The notes beneath the pieces are model-generated. The model saw only the letters and a list, made by a program, of their open reading frames with translations. It made no database searches and was not told where the DNA came from. A DNA stretch of 18,582 nucleotides from Collinsella sp. (GTDB taxonomy: Bacteria > Actinomycetota > Coriobacteriia > Coriobacteriales > Coriobacteriaceae). The translations under genes were made by a program, and so were the position numbers. Each line of letters starts with the position of its first letter. The stretch's first letter is position 1. Positions 1 to 7,541 of the stretch are shown one piece after another. The stretch covers positions 1 to 18,582 of the forward strand of contig DXZN01000043.1 of assembly GCA_019419645.1 (NCBI GenBank), read 5' to 3'.

Positions 1-55
1 GAGGGTCTGACTACGAATCAGAACGTCATAGGTTCGAATCCTATACGCCGCACCA
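1..55 (+). tRNA. tRNA-Arg (anticodon ACG), 3' part only
   Basis: The window opens inside a tRNA. The anticodon stem TCTGA (6-10) pairs with TCAGA (18-22) around the seven-base loop CTACGAA, giving anticodon ACG at 13-15, which reads CGN arginine codons. The T-arm ATAGG-TTCGAAT-CCTAT spans 28-44. The 3' acceptor strand is 45-51, the discriminator A is 52 and an encoded CCA is 53-55. The 5' acceptor strand and D-arm lie upstream of the window. Confidence 0.93.
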
Positions 56-64
56 TTTGAACTT

Positions 65-94
65 AAAGCCTCCGGCAACGGGGGCTTTTCTTTT
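65..94 (+). terminator. Intrinsic terminator of tRNA-Arg
   Basis: A 10-bp stem AAAGCCTCCG (65-74) pairs with CGGGGGCTTT (79-88), with one U-G wobble, around a GCAA tetraloop. A T-rich tail runs to 94. It begins ten bases after the CCA end of the tRNA, so it almost certainly ends the tRNA transcript. Confidence 0.9.
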
Positions 95-109
95 ACGCCG
101 GCATCCCAT

Positions 110-121
110 GGATTCGAACCT
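110..121 (-). repeat. Inverted tRNA T-arm fragment after tRNA-Arg
   Basis: Read on the minus strand this is AGGTTCGAATCC, identical over 12 bases to the T-arm of the adjacent tRNA-Arg (30-41) but in opposite orientation. The flanking bases do not make a complete T-stem, and no CCA, anticodon arm or D-arm accompanies it, so it is not a tRNA gene. A very similar arrangement follows tRNA-Ser at 2925-2941. TTCGAA is itself palindromic, which lowers the significance of so short a match. Confidence 0.4.
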
Positions 122-240
122 CGGTCGAGGCGCGAGCGTGAAGCGGACTATTTCTTATCGACTCGTGTAAGATTCCGAGTAGGTGTCGCGGCCCATCCGC
201 GACCACTCCTTCTTTCAACGACTGATCAGGGTGATATTTC

Positions 241-2682
241 GTGGCAGAGCGTCCGACATACAAGCTCAGGTTTCTCGACCCCAAAAAGCGTTTTCCATCG
301 ATGCCAGAGCAGCCTGCGGGGCGCTCATATGGTGTTGTCTGGAAAGTCTTTGGCGAGGACCCCAAAGAGTCGTGCTATGTCGTCGAATTCGTCGGCAAAA
401 CTCACATATCGCTCTTGGGCTACGTGAGCGTGTCGGGCAAGGTTTATAAGGTTGATCGTCCTGTTCGGGAAGTACCGTTGCCCGAGGACCCTGACATGGA
501 GCTGGTCCTTCACGAGTCCGATTCCAGTATTGGCGAGATTATGGTGAGGGAAGCTAACGGTGCAATGCGCGCGTGTGCGCGAACTGCCGGCTCTCCCGAA
601 GGCCCCATGCGCGAGCAGTCCGACCACGAGACATGGAATTCGACCCGCGCCCTTCCTTTCGGCGAGTTCATGGCCTCGATGTTCTTGCGCTACGTGATAT
701 TTGCCAACTCCGAAAGCGCTATTGCGAACACGGCGGGCGTCGACGGTCTCGATGCAGGCATGCAAAACGTTGTCGACAAGATCAAACTCGTAAAGTTGCC
801 CGAGCCGGTCGAGGTGTTTTTGGGCTTTGACACGGCACCGCTCCCCGATGCTATCGAGACGCTGCTTTACCGTGTTGACCATGCCGAGAATCCGAGCGGT
901 ATCGAGCGTTATGCCGCCGCCCTGATGAGCGAGATCGACTTGCCCCGCCTGCGCACCATTGCTGCCAAGTCCGAAATGAGCCTAGCGCGCATTGACCGCT
1001 CAAAGCTGTTCTATCTCAATTTTGATCGTAGCCTGCTGGACCAGGACGAGATTTACATACTGCTTGCCATCGAGTGCCGTCTCAACCGCCTCTCCGGCAT
1101 CCTTGAGCGCATCGGGGCCGGATTGGCCCCCGCGGCATCCTCGCCGAGCCTTGAGGGCTGCGCGCTCTTTGATGCGTGGCATATCGCCAAGACGACCAAC
1201 GATGTTCCCCGACTGCTCGATACGACCTCGAGCGACAACCCGTGGGGCAAACCCGGAACGGTAGCTTGCCAGCCGGGCGGTGAGTGGGATGTGCGTACCC
1301 GCTTCGCGCGTATCGTCGAGGCGCTTAACGTGGTCACACGGCTCGACTATACCTATCGGGCAAACGTTGCCGAGGGGATTATGCTCGTTCGGTTTGGGCA
1401 CTCTGTCGTGGATGCCATGCCACAGCGTGAATACGACGCTCAGGAGGATGTCTGGCGCGAGTTGGACGAGAACGCGCGTGTGATTTGGGCCGCGGAGCAC
1501 GACGCGCGCGTGGCGCTTACGCTGGCAGCGGCTTGCTTTGCCGCAGGTGCCTGCATTGCGCGCTGCTATGTTCAGATTGCGGCTCCCGACGGCGAGCAGG
1601 GCGAGCGCGTCATTGCAACATATTCCTTTGGGCGTGCGGCCTATCTGGCCAATTGCGTGCCTGTCGCCAAGGATCTTGAGAGCATGGATATGGACGATAT
1701 GCCGTGCAAGCGCATGCTTGAGGCATATGAGTCGGACGCGCCGGATGCGATTGAGCCTGCAGAGGTCCACGCTCGCCCGCGTGACGACCACCGTTCGCTG
1801 CCGCCGGCGTTGCGCGACCTGCTGCTTGCCGATACGGCTGATGAGCTCGAGGTCATGGAGATGGACGATGACCCGTATGTGGCGCGCGTCGTTGAGTTGC
1901 GCGAGCAGGCAAAAGTTGACCGTGCAAGCGCGTTTGAGGGCTTCTCCCGTCTTGTTGAGGAGTTGGAGGCTAAGTGCGCCGTTGCCGAGCTTTTGGCAAC
2001 GGGTCCGGTCCAGACGCAGTTTTGCGACAACCAGCTGGTACGCATGGTGCTGCCGGTAATGGAGGAAGACCGCTCCGTTCGTATTTTGCGTGCTCCCGAT
2101 GCGCTGTACTTTGCCCAGCACGAGATCTGCAGTTATTACGCCGAGCAGGAGGATTTTGAACGGGCATTGCCCGAGGTGCGTCGTCTTTACGATCTGGCTC
2201 GCTCGTCCATGCAGTCGCACTTTGCGCTCATCAACGTGCTGGCGCGCCTGGAGCGCTTTGACGAGATTATCGAGGTGGCGCGCCACGGCCTGCGCATTGC
2301 CAGTGACCGTTTCGCAATCGGTTATCTGTTCTATCGTCTGGCGTTTGCCTATTGGAACTGCGACCAGCTCGAGCTCGCGTTGGCGTGCTACCGCCTCGTG
2401 CCGCGCGGCGAGGAGTCGGGTAGCAGCGCGCTGGAGGAAATGCAGGGCCTTATGAACGAGATGGGCGTCAATGAGCCGCCGACGTTCGAGGATGCGGTTG
2501 AGACCATCCGTAAAGCCGGGCTCGAGCTGCCTCCCGTGCCCGCCGTGACCAACCAGCTGGCGGATGCTGCTGTGCAGTTGGTCGATAACGGCTTCTTTTT
2601 CCTGGCGCGCGTCTGCATCTTCCAAATGTGGCGCACCATGGGCAACGACGAACTTGGCTCCCTCAACCGCTCGTTGGGGTAG
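241..2682 (+). CDS. Uncharacterised 813-residue protein with TPR-like C-terminal repeats
   Basis: I do not recognise a named family. The protein has no signal peptide or obvious membrane span, so it is probably cytoplasmic. The N-terminal about 130 residues look beta-rich and may form a small globular domain (GVVWKVFGEDP, CYVVEFVGKTHISLLGYVSVSGKVY). The middle is mixed and acidic, with a run of Asp, Glu and Met near residues 478-490. From about residue 620 there are helical pairs with the spacing and A/Y/F pattern of tetratricopeptide repeats (roughly 621-655, 660-690 and 692-727), which usually mediate protein contacts. The chosen start is a GTG with AGGGTG about seven bases upstream; the next in-frame ATG is residue 21 and lacks a good ribosome site. 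It stands alone between two tRNA genes, with no operon partner on the same strand. Its reading frame is unbroken and its base usage matches its neighbours. Function unknown. Confidence 0.85.
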   Translation: MAERPTYKLRFLDPKKRFPSMPEQPAGRSYGVVWKVFGEDPKESCYVVEFVGKTHISLLGYVSVSGKVYKVDRPVREVPLPEDPDMELVLHESDSSIGEIMVREANGAMRACARTAGSPEGPMREQSDHETWNSTRALPFGEFMASMFLRYVIFANSESAIANTAGVDGLDAGMQNVVDKIKLVKLPEPVEVFLGFDTAPLPDAIETLLYRVDHAENPSGIERYAAALMSEIDLPRLRTIAAKSEMSLARIDRSKLFYLNFDRSLLDQDEIYILLAIECRLNRLSGILERIGAGLAPAASSPSLEGCALFDAWHIAKTTNDVPRLLDTTSSDNPWGKPGTVACQPGGEWDVRTRFARIVEALNVVTRLDYTYRANVAEGIMLVRFGHSVVDAMPQREYDAQEDVWRELDENARVIWAAEHDARVALTLAAACFAAGACIARCYVQIAAPDGEQGERVIATYSFGRAAYLANCVPVAKDLESMDMDDMPCKRMLEAYESDAPDAIEPAEVHARPRDDHRSLPPALRDLLLADTADELEVMEMDDDPYVARVVELREQAKVDRASAFEGFSRLVEELEAKCAVAELLATGPVQTQFCDNQLVRMVLPVMEEDRSVRILRAPDALYFAQHEICSYYAEQEDFERALPEVRRLYDLARSSMQSHFALINVLARLERFDEIIEVARHGLRIASDRFAIGYLFYRLAFAYWNCDQLELALACYRLVPRGEESGSSALEEMQGLMNEMGVNEPPTFEDAVETIRKAGLELPPVPAVTNQLADAAVQLVDNGFFFLARVCIFQMWRTMGNDELGSLNRSLG

Positions 2683-2733
2683 GGGCGAAAACTGCAAGGA
2701 GGAAAGGCCTCTAGGCAATTAGAAAAATCCCTC

Positions 2734-2762
2734 TTGCTCAACTTCGGCTGTTTGGTTACTAT
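2734..2762 (+). promoter_or_regulatory. Promoter of tRNA-Ser
   Basis: A -35 element TTGCTC (2734-2739) and a -10 element TACTAT (2757-2762) are separated by exactly 17 bases. Transcription would start about eight bases before the mature tRNA 5' end at 2777, typical of a stable-RNA promoter. This supports independent expression of the tRNA rather than read-through from the preceding gene. Confidence 0.65.
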
Positions 2763-2776
2763 AGAACGGCTGTTAC

Positions 2777-2867
2777 GGAGAGCTGACCGAGAGGCCGAAG
2801 GTGCTCGCCTGCTAAGCGAGTATGCCCCAAAAGGGCATCTGGGGTTCGAATCCCCAGCTCTCCGCCA
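2777..2867 (+). tRNA. tRNA-Ser (anticodon GCU)
   Basis: This is a complete class II tRNA. The acceptor strand GGAGAGC (2777-2783) pairs with GCTCTCC (2857-2863), with discriminator G 2864 and encoded CCA 2865-2867. The anticodon stem CTCGC/GCGAG encloses CTGCTAA, giving anticodon GCT at 2811-2813 (serine AGC/AGU). A long variable arm ATGCCC/GGGCAT follows, as expected for tRNA-Ser, and the T-arm is TGGGG-TTCGAAT-CCCCA. Confidence 0.97.
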
Positions 2868-2881
2868 GTATGAATTGAAAG

Positions 2882-2908
2882 AAGGGTCCCATTTGGGGCC
2901 CTTTTTTT
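2882..2908 (+). terminator. Intrinsic terminator of tRNA-Ser
   Basis: The stem AAGGGTCCC (2882-2890) pairs with GGGGCCCTT (2895-2903), with one U-G wobble, around an ATTT loop, and is followed by a run of T to 2908. It lies 14 bases after the tRNA CCA end. Confidence 0.93.
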
Positions 2909-2924
2909 ATTATCGAGAAAGGGC

Positions 2925-2941
2925 GCTGGGGATTCGAACCC
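2925..2941 (-). repeat. Inverted 17-base copy of the tRNA-Ser T-arm
   Basis: The minus-strand reading GGGTTCGAATCCCCAGC is an exact 17-base match to tRNA-Ser positions 2842-2858 (T-arm plus the first acceptor bases), in inverted orientation. Beyond the match the acceptor sequence differs, there is no CCA, and no other tRNA arm is present. It sits between the tRNA-Ser terminator and the terminator of the minus-strand carboxypeptidase gene, so it would be transcribed only by read-through. It may be the remnant of a lost tRNA or a recombination scar. Confidence 0.55.
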
Positions 2942-2943
2942 TC

Positions 2944-2976
2944 AAAAAAGGAGGCATCCTTTCGGATGCCTCCTTT
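2944..2976 (-). terminator. Terminator of the minus-strand carboxypeptidase gene
   Basis: A perfect 13-bp stem AAAGGAGGCATCC (2947-2959) and GGATGCCTCCTTT (2964-2976) encloses a four-base loop. On the minus strand it is followed by six T residues (A run 2944-2949 on the plus strand). It begins about 25 bases beyond the stop codon of the gene at 3001-4341. A short T run on the plus side may also give weak activity in the other direction. Confidence 0.93.
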
Positions 2977-3000
2977 CGGCGAGCGTATTGTCCTTCGACC

Positions 3001-4341
3001 CTACATCTCGGGTGCCTTGGCTACGGTTTCGCTTTCTGCCGTAAGCGGGCGATTGTCGATGCGGCGGCCCAGGCGGTCGAGCTTCACAAGGAGCCACTCA
3101 ATGGGATTCGGCCCCGAGCCTTCTTCGTCGGCAACCAAATCCATGACGGCGATCTTGGTGCCGTCTTGCTTGAGCGTCACGCTACCCACCTTGTCGCCCA
3201 CATGTACCGTGCCCGAAAGATCGTCGTAGCTAACCTTTTCGGTCACCTCGCCGGCAAGGGAAAACACGGTCGCTTGCGCCGTAGGATCGGCGAGCGTGGC
3301 GTCGATCGTCTTATCCGTCCAGTCGGTTTGGCCAATGCGCGCCATAAGTGGGTTGCCGTTGGCGGTCTTTTCCTGCGTGTTGGCGATTGCGACCGTCACC
3401 TTGTGACCGTAGTACCAATTGGCAAGGGTTGCGGTATCGGTAAAGCGCTGGTCGGTGGTGGTGGAGTTCAAAACGACGGTGTAGATCTCGTCGCCATCGC
3501 GGTTGTAGGCACCCGTAAAGCAATAGCCTGCATCATCGGTGGTGCCGGTCTTGCCACCGATGTTGCCATCTTGGCCTAGCAAATAGTTATGCGTGTCCAT
3601 GGAATGCGAATGGTCGGTGCCGTCGGCGCCCGTGACCTCGATCCAGGAATCTTCGCTCGCTACGACCTCGCGGATCGTGTCGTTTTTCATGGCCTCCTGC
3701 ATCATCAGCGCTACGTCGTGTGCGGTTGAGTGCATATCGCCAGCCCACTCATCAAAGTCCAGACCATGCGGGTTTTCAAAAAGCGTGCCGGTGCAACCGA
3801 GCTTCTTAGCGCGCTCGTTCATGGCTTTCACAAATGTTGCCTCGGCGTCTTTGGTCTTAGGGTCGATCTTCTTGCCCACATATTCGGCGAGCACGATGGC
3901 GGCGTCGTTGCCCGAGGGAATCATCAGGCCGCGCAGTGCCTGCTTCACGGTGAGCTCGTCGCCTTCGAGTAGGCCGGCTGTTGAATTGCCCACGGTGGCT
4001 GCGGCGTTGCTCACCGTGACCTTCTCGTCCATCTTGCAATTCTCGACGGTTAGGATTGCGGTCATGACCTTGGTGATCGAGGCAATCTTGACCTGCTCAT
4101 CGGCACCGCGGGCATAGTAGACGGTGCCGTCTTTGCCCATGACGAGGGCATTGGTCGCATCGATATCGGGCAGGTTTTCGGCCGTGATGCCGCGCGCATC
4201 GGCGGTTTTGCCGCAAACATTGTCGGTCGTGAGTACTTGGGCGCCGGCGACGGTGGGCACGCCAGCGGCAAGGGCGATAGCGCAGACAAAGCCGGCGGCA
4301 AGCTGGGCTGAGCGCTTTGCAAAAGAGGTGAGGGACTTCAC
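3001..4341 (-). CDS. Secreted serine-type D-Ala-D-Ala carboxypeptidase (peptidase S11, PBP5-like)
   Basis: This enzyme removes the terminal D-alanine from peptidoglycan stem peptides outside the membrane, limiting cross-linking. All three active-site motifs of the penicillin-binding fold are present: S-I-T-K at about residues 88-91 (nucleophile and base), S-G-N at about 143-145 and K-T-G-T at about 264-267. The N-terminus from a GTG start (MKSLTSFAKR, then a hydrophobic stretch ending PTVAGAQV) is a good Sec signal peptide. I chose this start because upstream in-frame choices (TTG at 4452, ATG at 4410) add a polar, unlikely leader and would lie upstream of the -10 element at 4381-4386. The roughly 180 residues after KTGT correspond to the C-terminal beta domain of the family. 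No C-terminal amphipathic anchor is clear, although a hydrophilic Arg-rich segment (VKLDRLGRRIDNR) lies near the end. It is divergent from a VanR/VanS-like pair that may co-regulate it. The family is related to dacA/dacF; I am not confident of the exact symbol. Confidence 0.93.
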   Translation of the reverse strand: MKSLTSFAKRSAQLAAGFVCAIALAAGVPTVAGAQVLTTDNVCGKTADARGITAENLPDIDATNALVMGKDGTVYYARGADEQVKIASITKVMTAILTVENCKMDEKVTVSNAAATVGNSTAGLLEGDELTVKQALRGLMIPSGNDAAIVLAEYVGKKIDPKTKDAEATFVKAMNERAKKLGCTGTLFENPHGLDFDEWAGDMHSTAHDVALMMQEAMKNDTIREVVASEDSWIEVTGADGTDHSHSMDTHNYLLGQDGNIGGKTGTTDDAGYCFTGAYNRDGDEIYTVVLNSTTTDQRFTDTATLANWYYGHKVTVAIANTQEKTANGNPLMARIGQTDWTDKTIDATLADPTAQATVFSLAGEVTEKVSYDDLSGTVHVGDKVGSVTLKQDGTKIAVMDLVADEEGSGPNPIEWLLVKLDRLGRRIDNRPLTAESETVAKAPEM

Positions 4342-4380
4342 GGATTTCGCTTTCGACGGGATGGTCTCTTCTGGAACTAG

Positions 4381-4386
4381 AGTATA
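4381..4386 (-). promoter_or_regulatory. Probable -10 element of the carboxypeptidase gene
   Basis: The minus strand reads CGATATACTCTAG, with TATACT at 4386-4381. It would start transcription near 4374, about 33 bases before the GTG start at 4341. No good -35 box is seen at 17 bases, so an activator may be needed. The 197-base divergent gap (4342-4538) otherwise holds only the opposing promoter. Confidence 0.45.
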
Positions 4387-4512
4387 TCGTTTGCCGGCGT
4401 TGGCGATCATCGCGTGCGTGCGTGGCCCACATCCGCGCCCGAACGGGCACAAGGGTGCTTAAGGCCGACTTAATCACCCACGCTTGTTGTGTGTGGCGTG
4501 CGTCGCCTCGGG

Positions 4513-4533
4513 CATAATGGAGCGCGAGAGGAG
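4513..4533 (+). promoter_or_regulatory. -10 element and ribosome site of the VanR-like regulator
   Basis: CATAAT (4513-4518) is a good -10 box, with TTGTGT or TTGTTG sequences 20-23 bases upstream as poor -35 candidates. AGAGGAG (4527-4533) lies five bases before the ATG and is a strong ribosome site. The implied leader is very short. Confidence 0.45.
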
Positions 4534-4538
4534 CACGC

Positions 4539-5234
4539 ATGAACGAGCGCATTTTGGTAGTTGATGACGAAAAGGCCATCGCCGACCTGGTTGGTATCTA
4601 CCTTACAAAAGAGGGCTTTGATGTCCAGATTGCCTACAGCGGGGCCGATGCTGCCAAGGCAATCTTGGAGCAGGAGTTCGATCTGGCGCTGCTGGATGTC
4701 ATGCTGCCCGATATCGATGGGCTTGAGTTGCTGCGTACGATCCGTTCCAGCCATACCTATCCCGTGATCATGCTGACGGCGCGCGATGCCCAGCAAGACA
4801 AGATCGAGGGCCTTTCGCTTGGCGCGGACGATTACGTGGTTAAGCCGTTCCGTCCGCTTGAGCTCATCGCGCGCGTGCATGCTCAGCTTCGCCGCTACAC
4901 CAGCTACGGTAGCCGCGCGCAGGTGGCCGAGTCGCCGATCATCCAGCTCGACGGCCTGGAGATCAACCGCGATGCTCGTTCCGTAATGGTGGACGGTGCG
5001 CCGGTGCGCCTCACGCCCATCGAGTATTCCATCTTGCTGTATCTGGTCGAGCATCGCGGCAGTGTGGTGGCCGTGGAGGATCTGTTCCGCGCGGTGTGGA
5101 ACGAGGATTTTATGCCCGGCTCCAACAATACGGTGATGGTGCACATTCGCCACCTGCGCGAAAAGATCGGTGACGACGCTCAAAAGCCGCGCTTTATCAA
5201 AAACGTCTGGGGCGTCGGCTACATAATCGAATAA
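4539..5234 (+). CDS. OmpR-family response regulator, VanR-like
   Basis: This is the DNA-binding half of a two-component system and is full length at 231 residues. The N-terminal receiver domain has the acidic pocket (D9-D10-E11), the phosphoacceptor D53 in LLDVMLPDIDG, the conserved T80 and K102. The C-terminal winged-helix domain (about 130-231) carries the usual RLTPIEYSILLYL, the HIRHLREKIGDD recognition helix and the closing KNVWGVGYIIE. ATG is preceded by AGAGGAG. The gene is followed after 25 bases by its kinase, so the two are an operon. The DNA targets are not known; the divergent carboxypeptidase gene is the obvious candidate. VanR-likeness rests on overall sequence and on the partner kinase, and no vancomycin-resistance ligase genes are present here. 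Confidence 0.95.
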   Translation: MNERILVVDDEKAIADLVGIYLTKEGFDVQIAYSGADAAKAILEQEFDLALLDVMLPDIDGLELLRTIRSSHTYPVIMLTARDAQQDKIEGLSLGADDYVVKPFRPLELIARVHAQLRRYTSYGSRAQVAESPIIQLDGLEINRDARSVMVDGAPVRLTPIEYSILLYLVEHRGSVVAVEDLFRAVWNEDFMPGSNNTVMVHIRHLREKIGDDAQKPRFIKNVWGVGYIIE

Positions 5235-5259
5235 CGCCTTTGATGGTGGGGAAGTGGAT

Positions 5260-6498
5260 ATGACAAAAGACGATAGGCAGGCATTCGAGGTGCCCGATCG
5301 ACTCTTTGAATACGTGAGGTCGGTCGTCGACAACCGCGCGCTTGCAACGGTGCTGCTCTTTTTGCTGAGCCTGCTGCTGATTGGCATCGATAACATCGCT
5401 GGAATCTTGGCGGTGCTGCTTGTCGGCTTTTTGCTGATCGATCGATTCGAAATCGTGCGCCGTTGCGTGGTGATTGGCGGTGCCGCGTGGGCCATGACGT
5501 TGGCGATTGGCGCCATGGCGCTCGGCGGCATCGAAGGGCCGGTGCTGTTCGATGCCGGCTTTGTATTCAACATGCTTGGCTTTGTGCTGGCGCTTGCCGT
5601 GTGCGTGCTGTTCTTTTGCGGCCGCGCCCTGTACTACCATGGCTACGAGCAGGGCGAGCAGCATGCCGATTGTGTGCTGGCCGCTCGTATTCAAGATCGC
5701 CTGATCGATCACCCCGACACCTGGGATAACATCGACGGCGACTTCTTGGAGGTCGAGGGCGCCCTTAACCGCGTGCGTGACCGTGAGCGCAAGGTGCAGC
5801 AAGCTCTGCGTGACGAGTCGCATCGCAAGGACGATTTGGTCACGTACTTGGCACATGACCTACGCACCCCGCTTGCCAGTGTGGTGGGCTATCTTTCGCT
5901 GCTGCAAGAGGCTCCTGAGCTGCCGGTTGAGCAACGTGCGCGCTTTATGGGCGTGGCACTCGACAAGGCGCACCGGCTCGATGCGCTCATCGAGGAGTTC
6001 TTCGATATCACGCGCTTTGACTTCCACGATATCGTGCTCACGCGCGGCTATGTTGATCTGGGGTTGCTGCTGGCTCAGGTGGCTGACGAGTTCTATCCCA
6101 TCCTCAACGAGCAGCATAAGGAAGCCCAAGTTGATATTCGCGAGGACCTGACGGTGCTCGTGGATGGCGACAAGATGGCCCGCGTGTTCAACAACATCAT
6201 GAAAAACGCCGTCGCCTATAGCTACGAGGGCTCGACCATCACGATTGAGGCCAGGCGCCAAGACGATGGTGGCGTGCGCGTGTGCTTTATCAATCAGGGC
6301 GATCCTATCCCTGCGGCTAAGCTCAAGGTAATCTTTGAGAAGTTCTATCGCCTGGATGCGGCGCGTGCGACCAATCGCGGTGGTGCCGGTTTGGGCCTTG
6401 CTATTGCCAAGGAGATCATCGCGGCACACGGCGGTACCGTTGCATGTGAATCGACGCCCGAACACACGATATTCACCATCGAGCTGCCCGCCGCATAG
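5260..6498 (+). CDS. Sensor histidine kinase, VanS-like
   Basis: This is the membrane kinase partner of the preceding regulator. The N-terminal third has about four hydrophobic segments (roughly residues 29-43, 48-60, 68-88 and 103-123) joined by short loops, so there is no sizeable extracellular domain. The phosphoacceptor H199 lies in TYLAHDLRTPLASVVGYLSL, closely resembling the VanS H-box. The ATP-binding domain follows with its N-box (FNNIMKNAVAYSYEG, near 311), F-box (IFEKFYRLD) and G-box (GGAGLGLAIAKEI, near 373). I prefer ATG 5260, because GGGGAAG sits six bases upstream; the in-frame GTG at 5254 would overlap that ribosome site. The signal sensed is unknown. The short-loop topology suggests sensing at or within the membrane, for example of envelope stress or lipid-linked precursors, which is inference. 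Confidence 0.94.
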   Translation: MTKDDRQAFEVPDRLFEYVRSVVDNRALATVLLFLLSLLLIGIDNIAGILAVLLVGFLLIDRFEIVRRCVVIGGAAWAMTLAIGAMALGGIEGPVLFDAGFVFNMLGFVLALAVCVLFFCGRALYYHGYEQGEQHADCVLAARIQDRLIDHPDTWDNIDGDFLEVEGALNRVRDRERKVQQALRDESHRKDDLVTYLAHDLRTPLASVVGYLSLLQEAPELPVEQRARFMGVALDKAHRLDALIEEFFDITRFDFHDIVLTRGYVDLGLLLAQVADEFYPILNEQHKEAQVDIREDLTVLVDGDKMARVFNNIMKNAVAYSYEGSTITIEARRQDDGGVRVCFINQGDPIPAAKLKVIFEKFYRLDAARATNRGGAGLGLAIAKEIIAAHGGTVACESTPEHTIFTIELPAA

Positions 6499-6509
6499 CT
6501 AGCGTGCCC

Positions 6510-6546
6510 TTACAAACACTTGACAATGTGCTCACGTGCGTATGAG
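6510..6546 (+). promoter_or_regulatory. Candidate promoter and Pho-box-like repeat before pstB
   Basis: TTGACA (6520-6525) is a perfect -35 hexamer, but the best -10 candidate TATGAG (6541-6546) is only 15 bases away. TTACAA (6510-6515) lies ten bases upstream of TTGACA in the same orientation, resembling the short direct repeats to which PhoP/PhoB regulators bind. Poor spacing plus an upstream repeat fits an activated promoter, but this is inference. Confidence 0.35.
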
Positions 6547-6601
6547 CCGCGATTCCTACTATCGATACTGCTGAATTGATATCGATATGGAGGTGTGCGG
6601 T

Positions 6602-7477
<876 letters not shown>

Positions 7478-7505
7478 CGCTGTCTTTTGCAGGTGCCTTT
7501 AGGGT

Positions 7506-7535
7506 TAAGATGCGGTCATATCGGCCGCAAAGGGG
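7506..7535 (+). promoter_or_regulatory. Possible promoter, inverted repeat and ribosome site before the PhoP-like regulator
   Basis: TAAGAT (7506-7511) could be a -10 box, with only weak TTTTGC-like sequence upstream. TGCGG (7511-7515) and CCGCA (7525-7529) form an inverted repeat at the expected transcript start, a possible operator. AAAGGGG (7529-7535) is the ribosome site, six bases before ATG. Read-through from pstB is equally plausible, since no terminator separates the genes. Confidence 0.3.
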
Positions 7536-7541
7536 TTCAAC

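Noticed and set aside
110..121. Minus-strand tRNA gene
   Set aside because: Only a T-loop-like sequence is present; there is no complete T-stem, anticodon arm, D-arm or CCA. The same applies to 2925-2941.
2697..2708. AAGGAGGAAAGG ribosome-site-like sequence after the 813-residue gene
   Set aside because: No start codon follows at a usable distance with an open frame; the region leads into the tRNA-Ser promoter.
1000..2718. 572-codon open frame antisense to the 813-residue gene
   Set aside because: It has no good ribosome site, its composition is Arg/His/Gln-rich like a codon shadow, and it overlaps an intact sense frame throughout.
2734..3579. 281-codon plus-strand frame
   Set aside because: It runs through tRNA-Ser, two terminators and the antisense of the carboxypeptidase, so it cannot be a real gene.
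4470..5573. 367-codon minus-strand frame opposite the VanR-like gene and the kinase start
   Set aside because: It is antisense to two well-supported genes, shows low-complexity Ser/Thr composition and has no recognisable domain.
4539..6498. Vancomycin resistance cluster
   Set aside because: The regulator and kinase resemble VanR/VanS, but there is no vanH, vanA-type ligase, vanX or M15 vanY, so resistance cannot be inferred.
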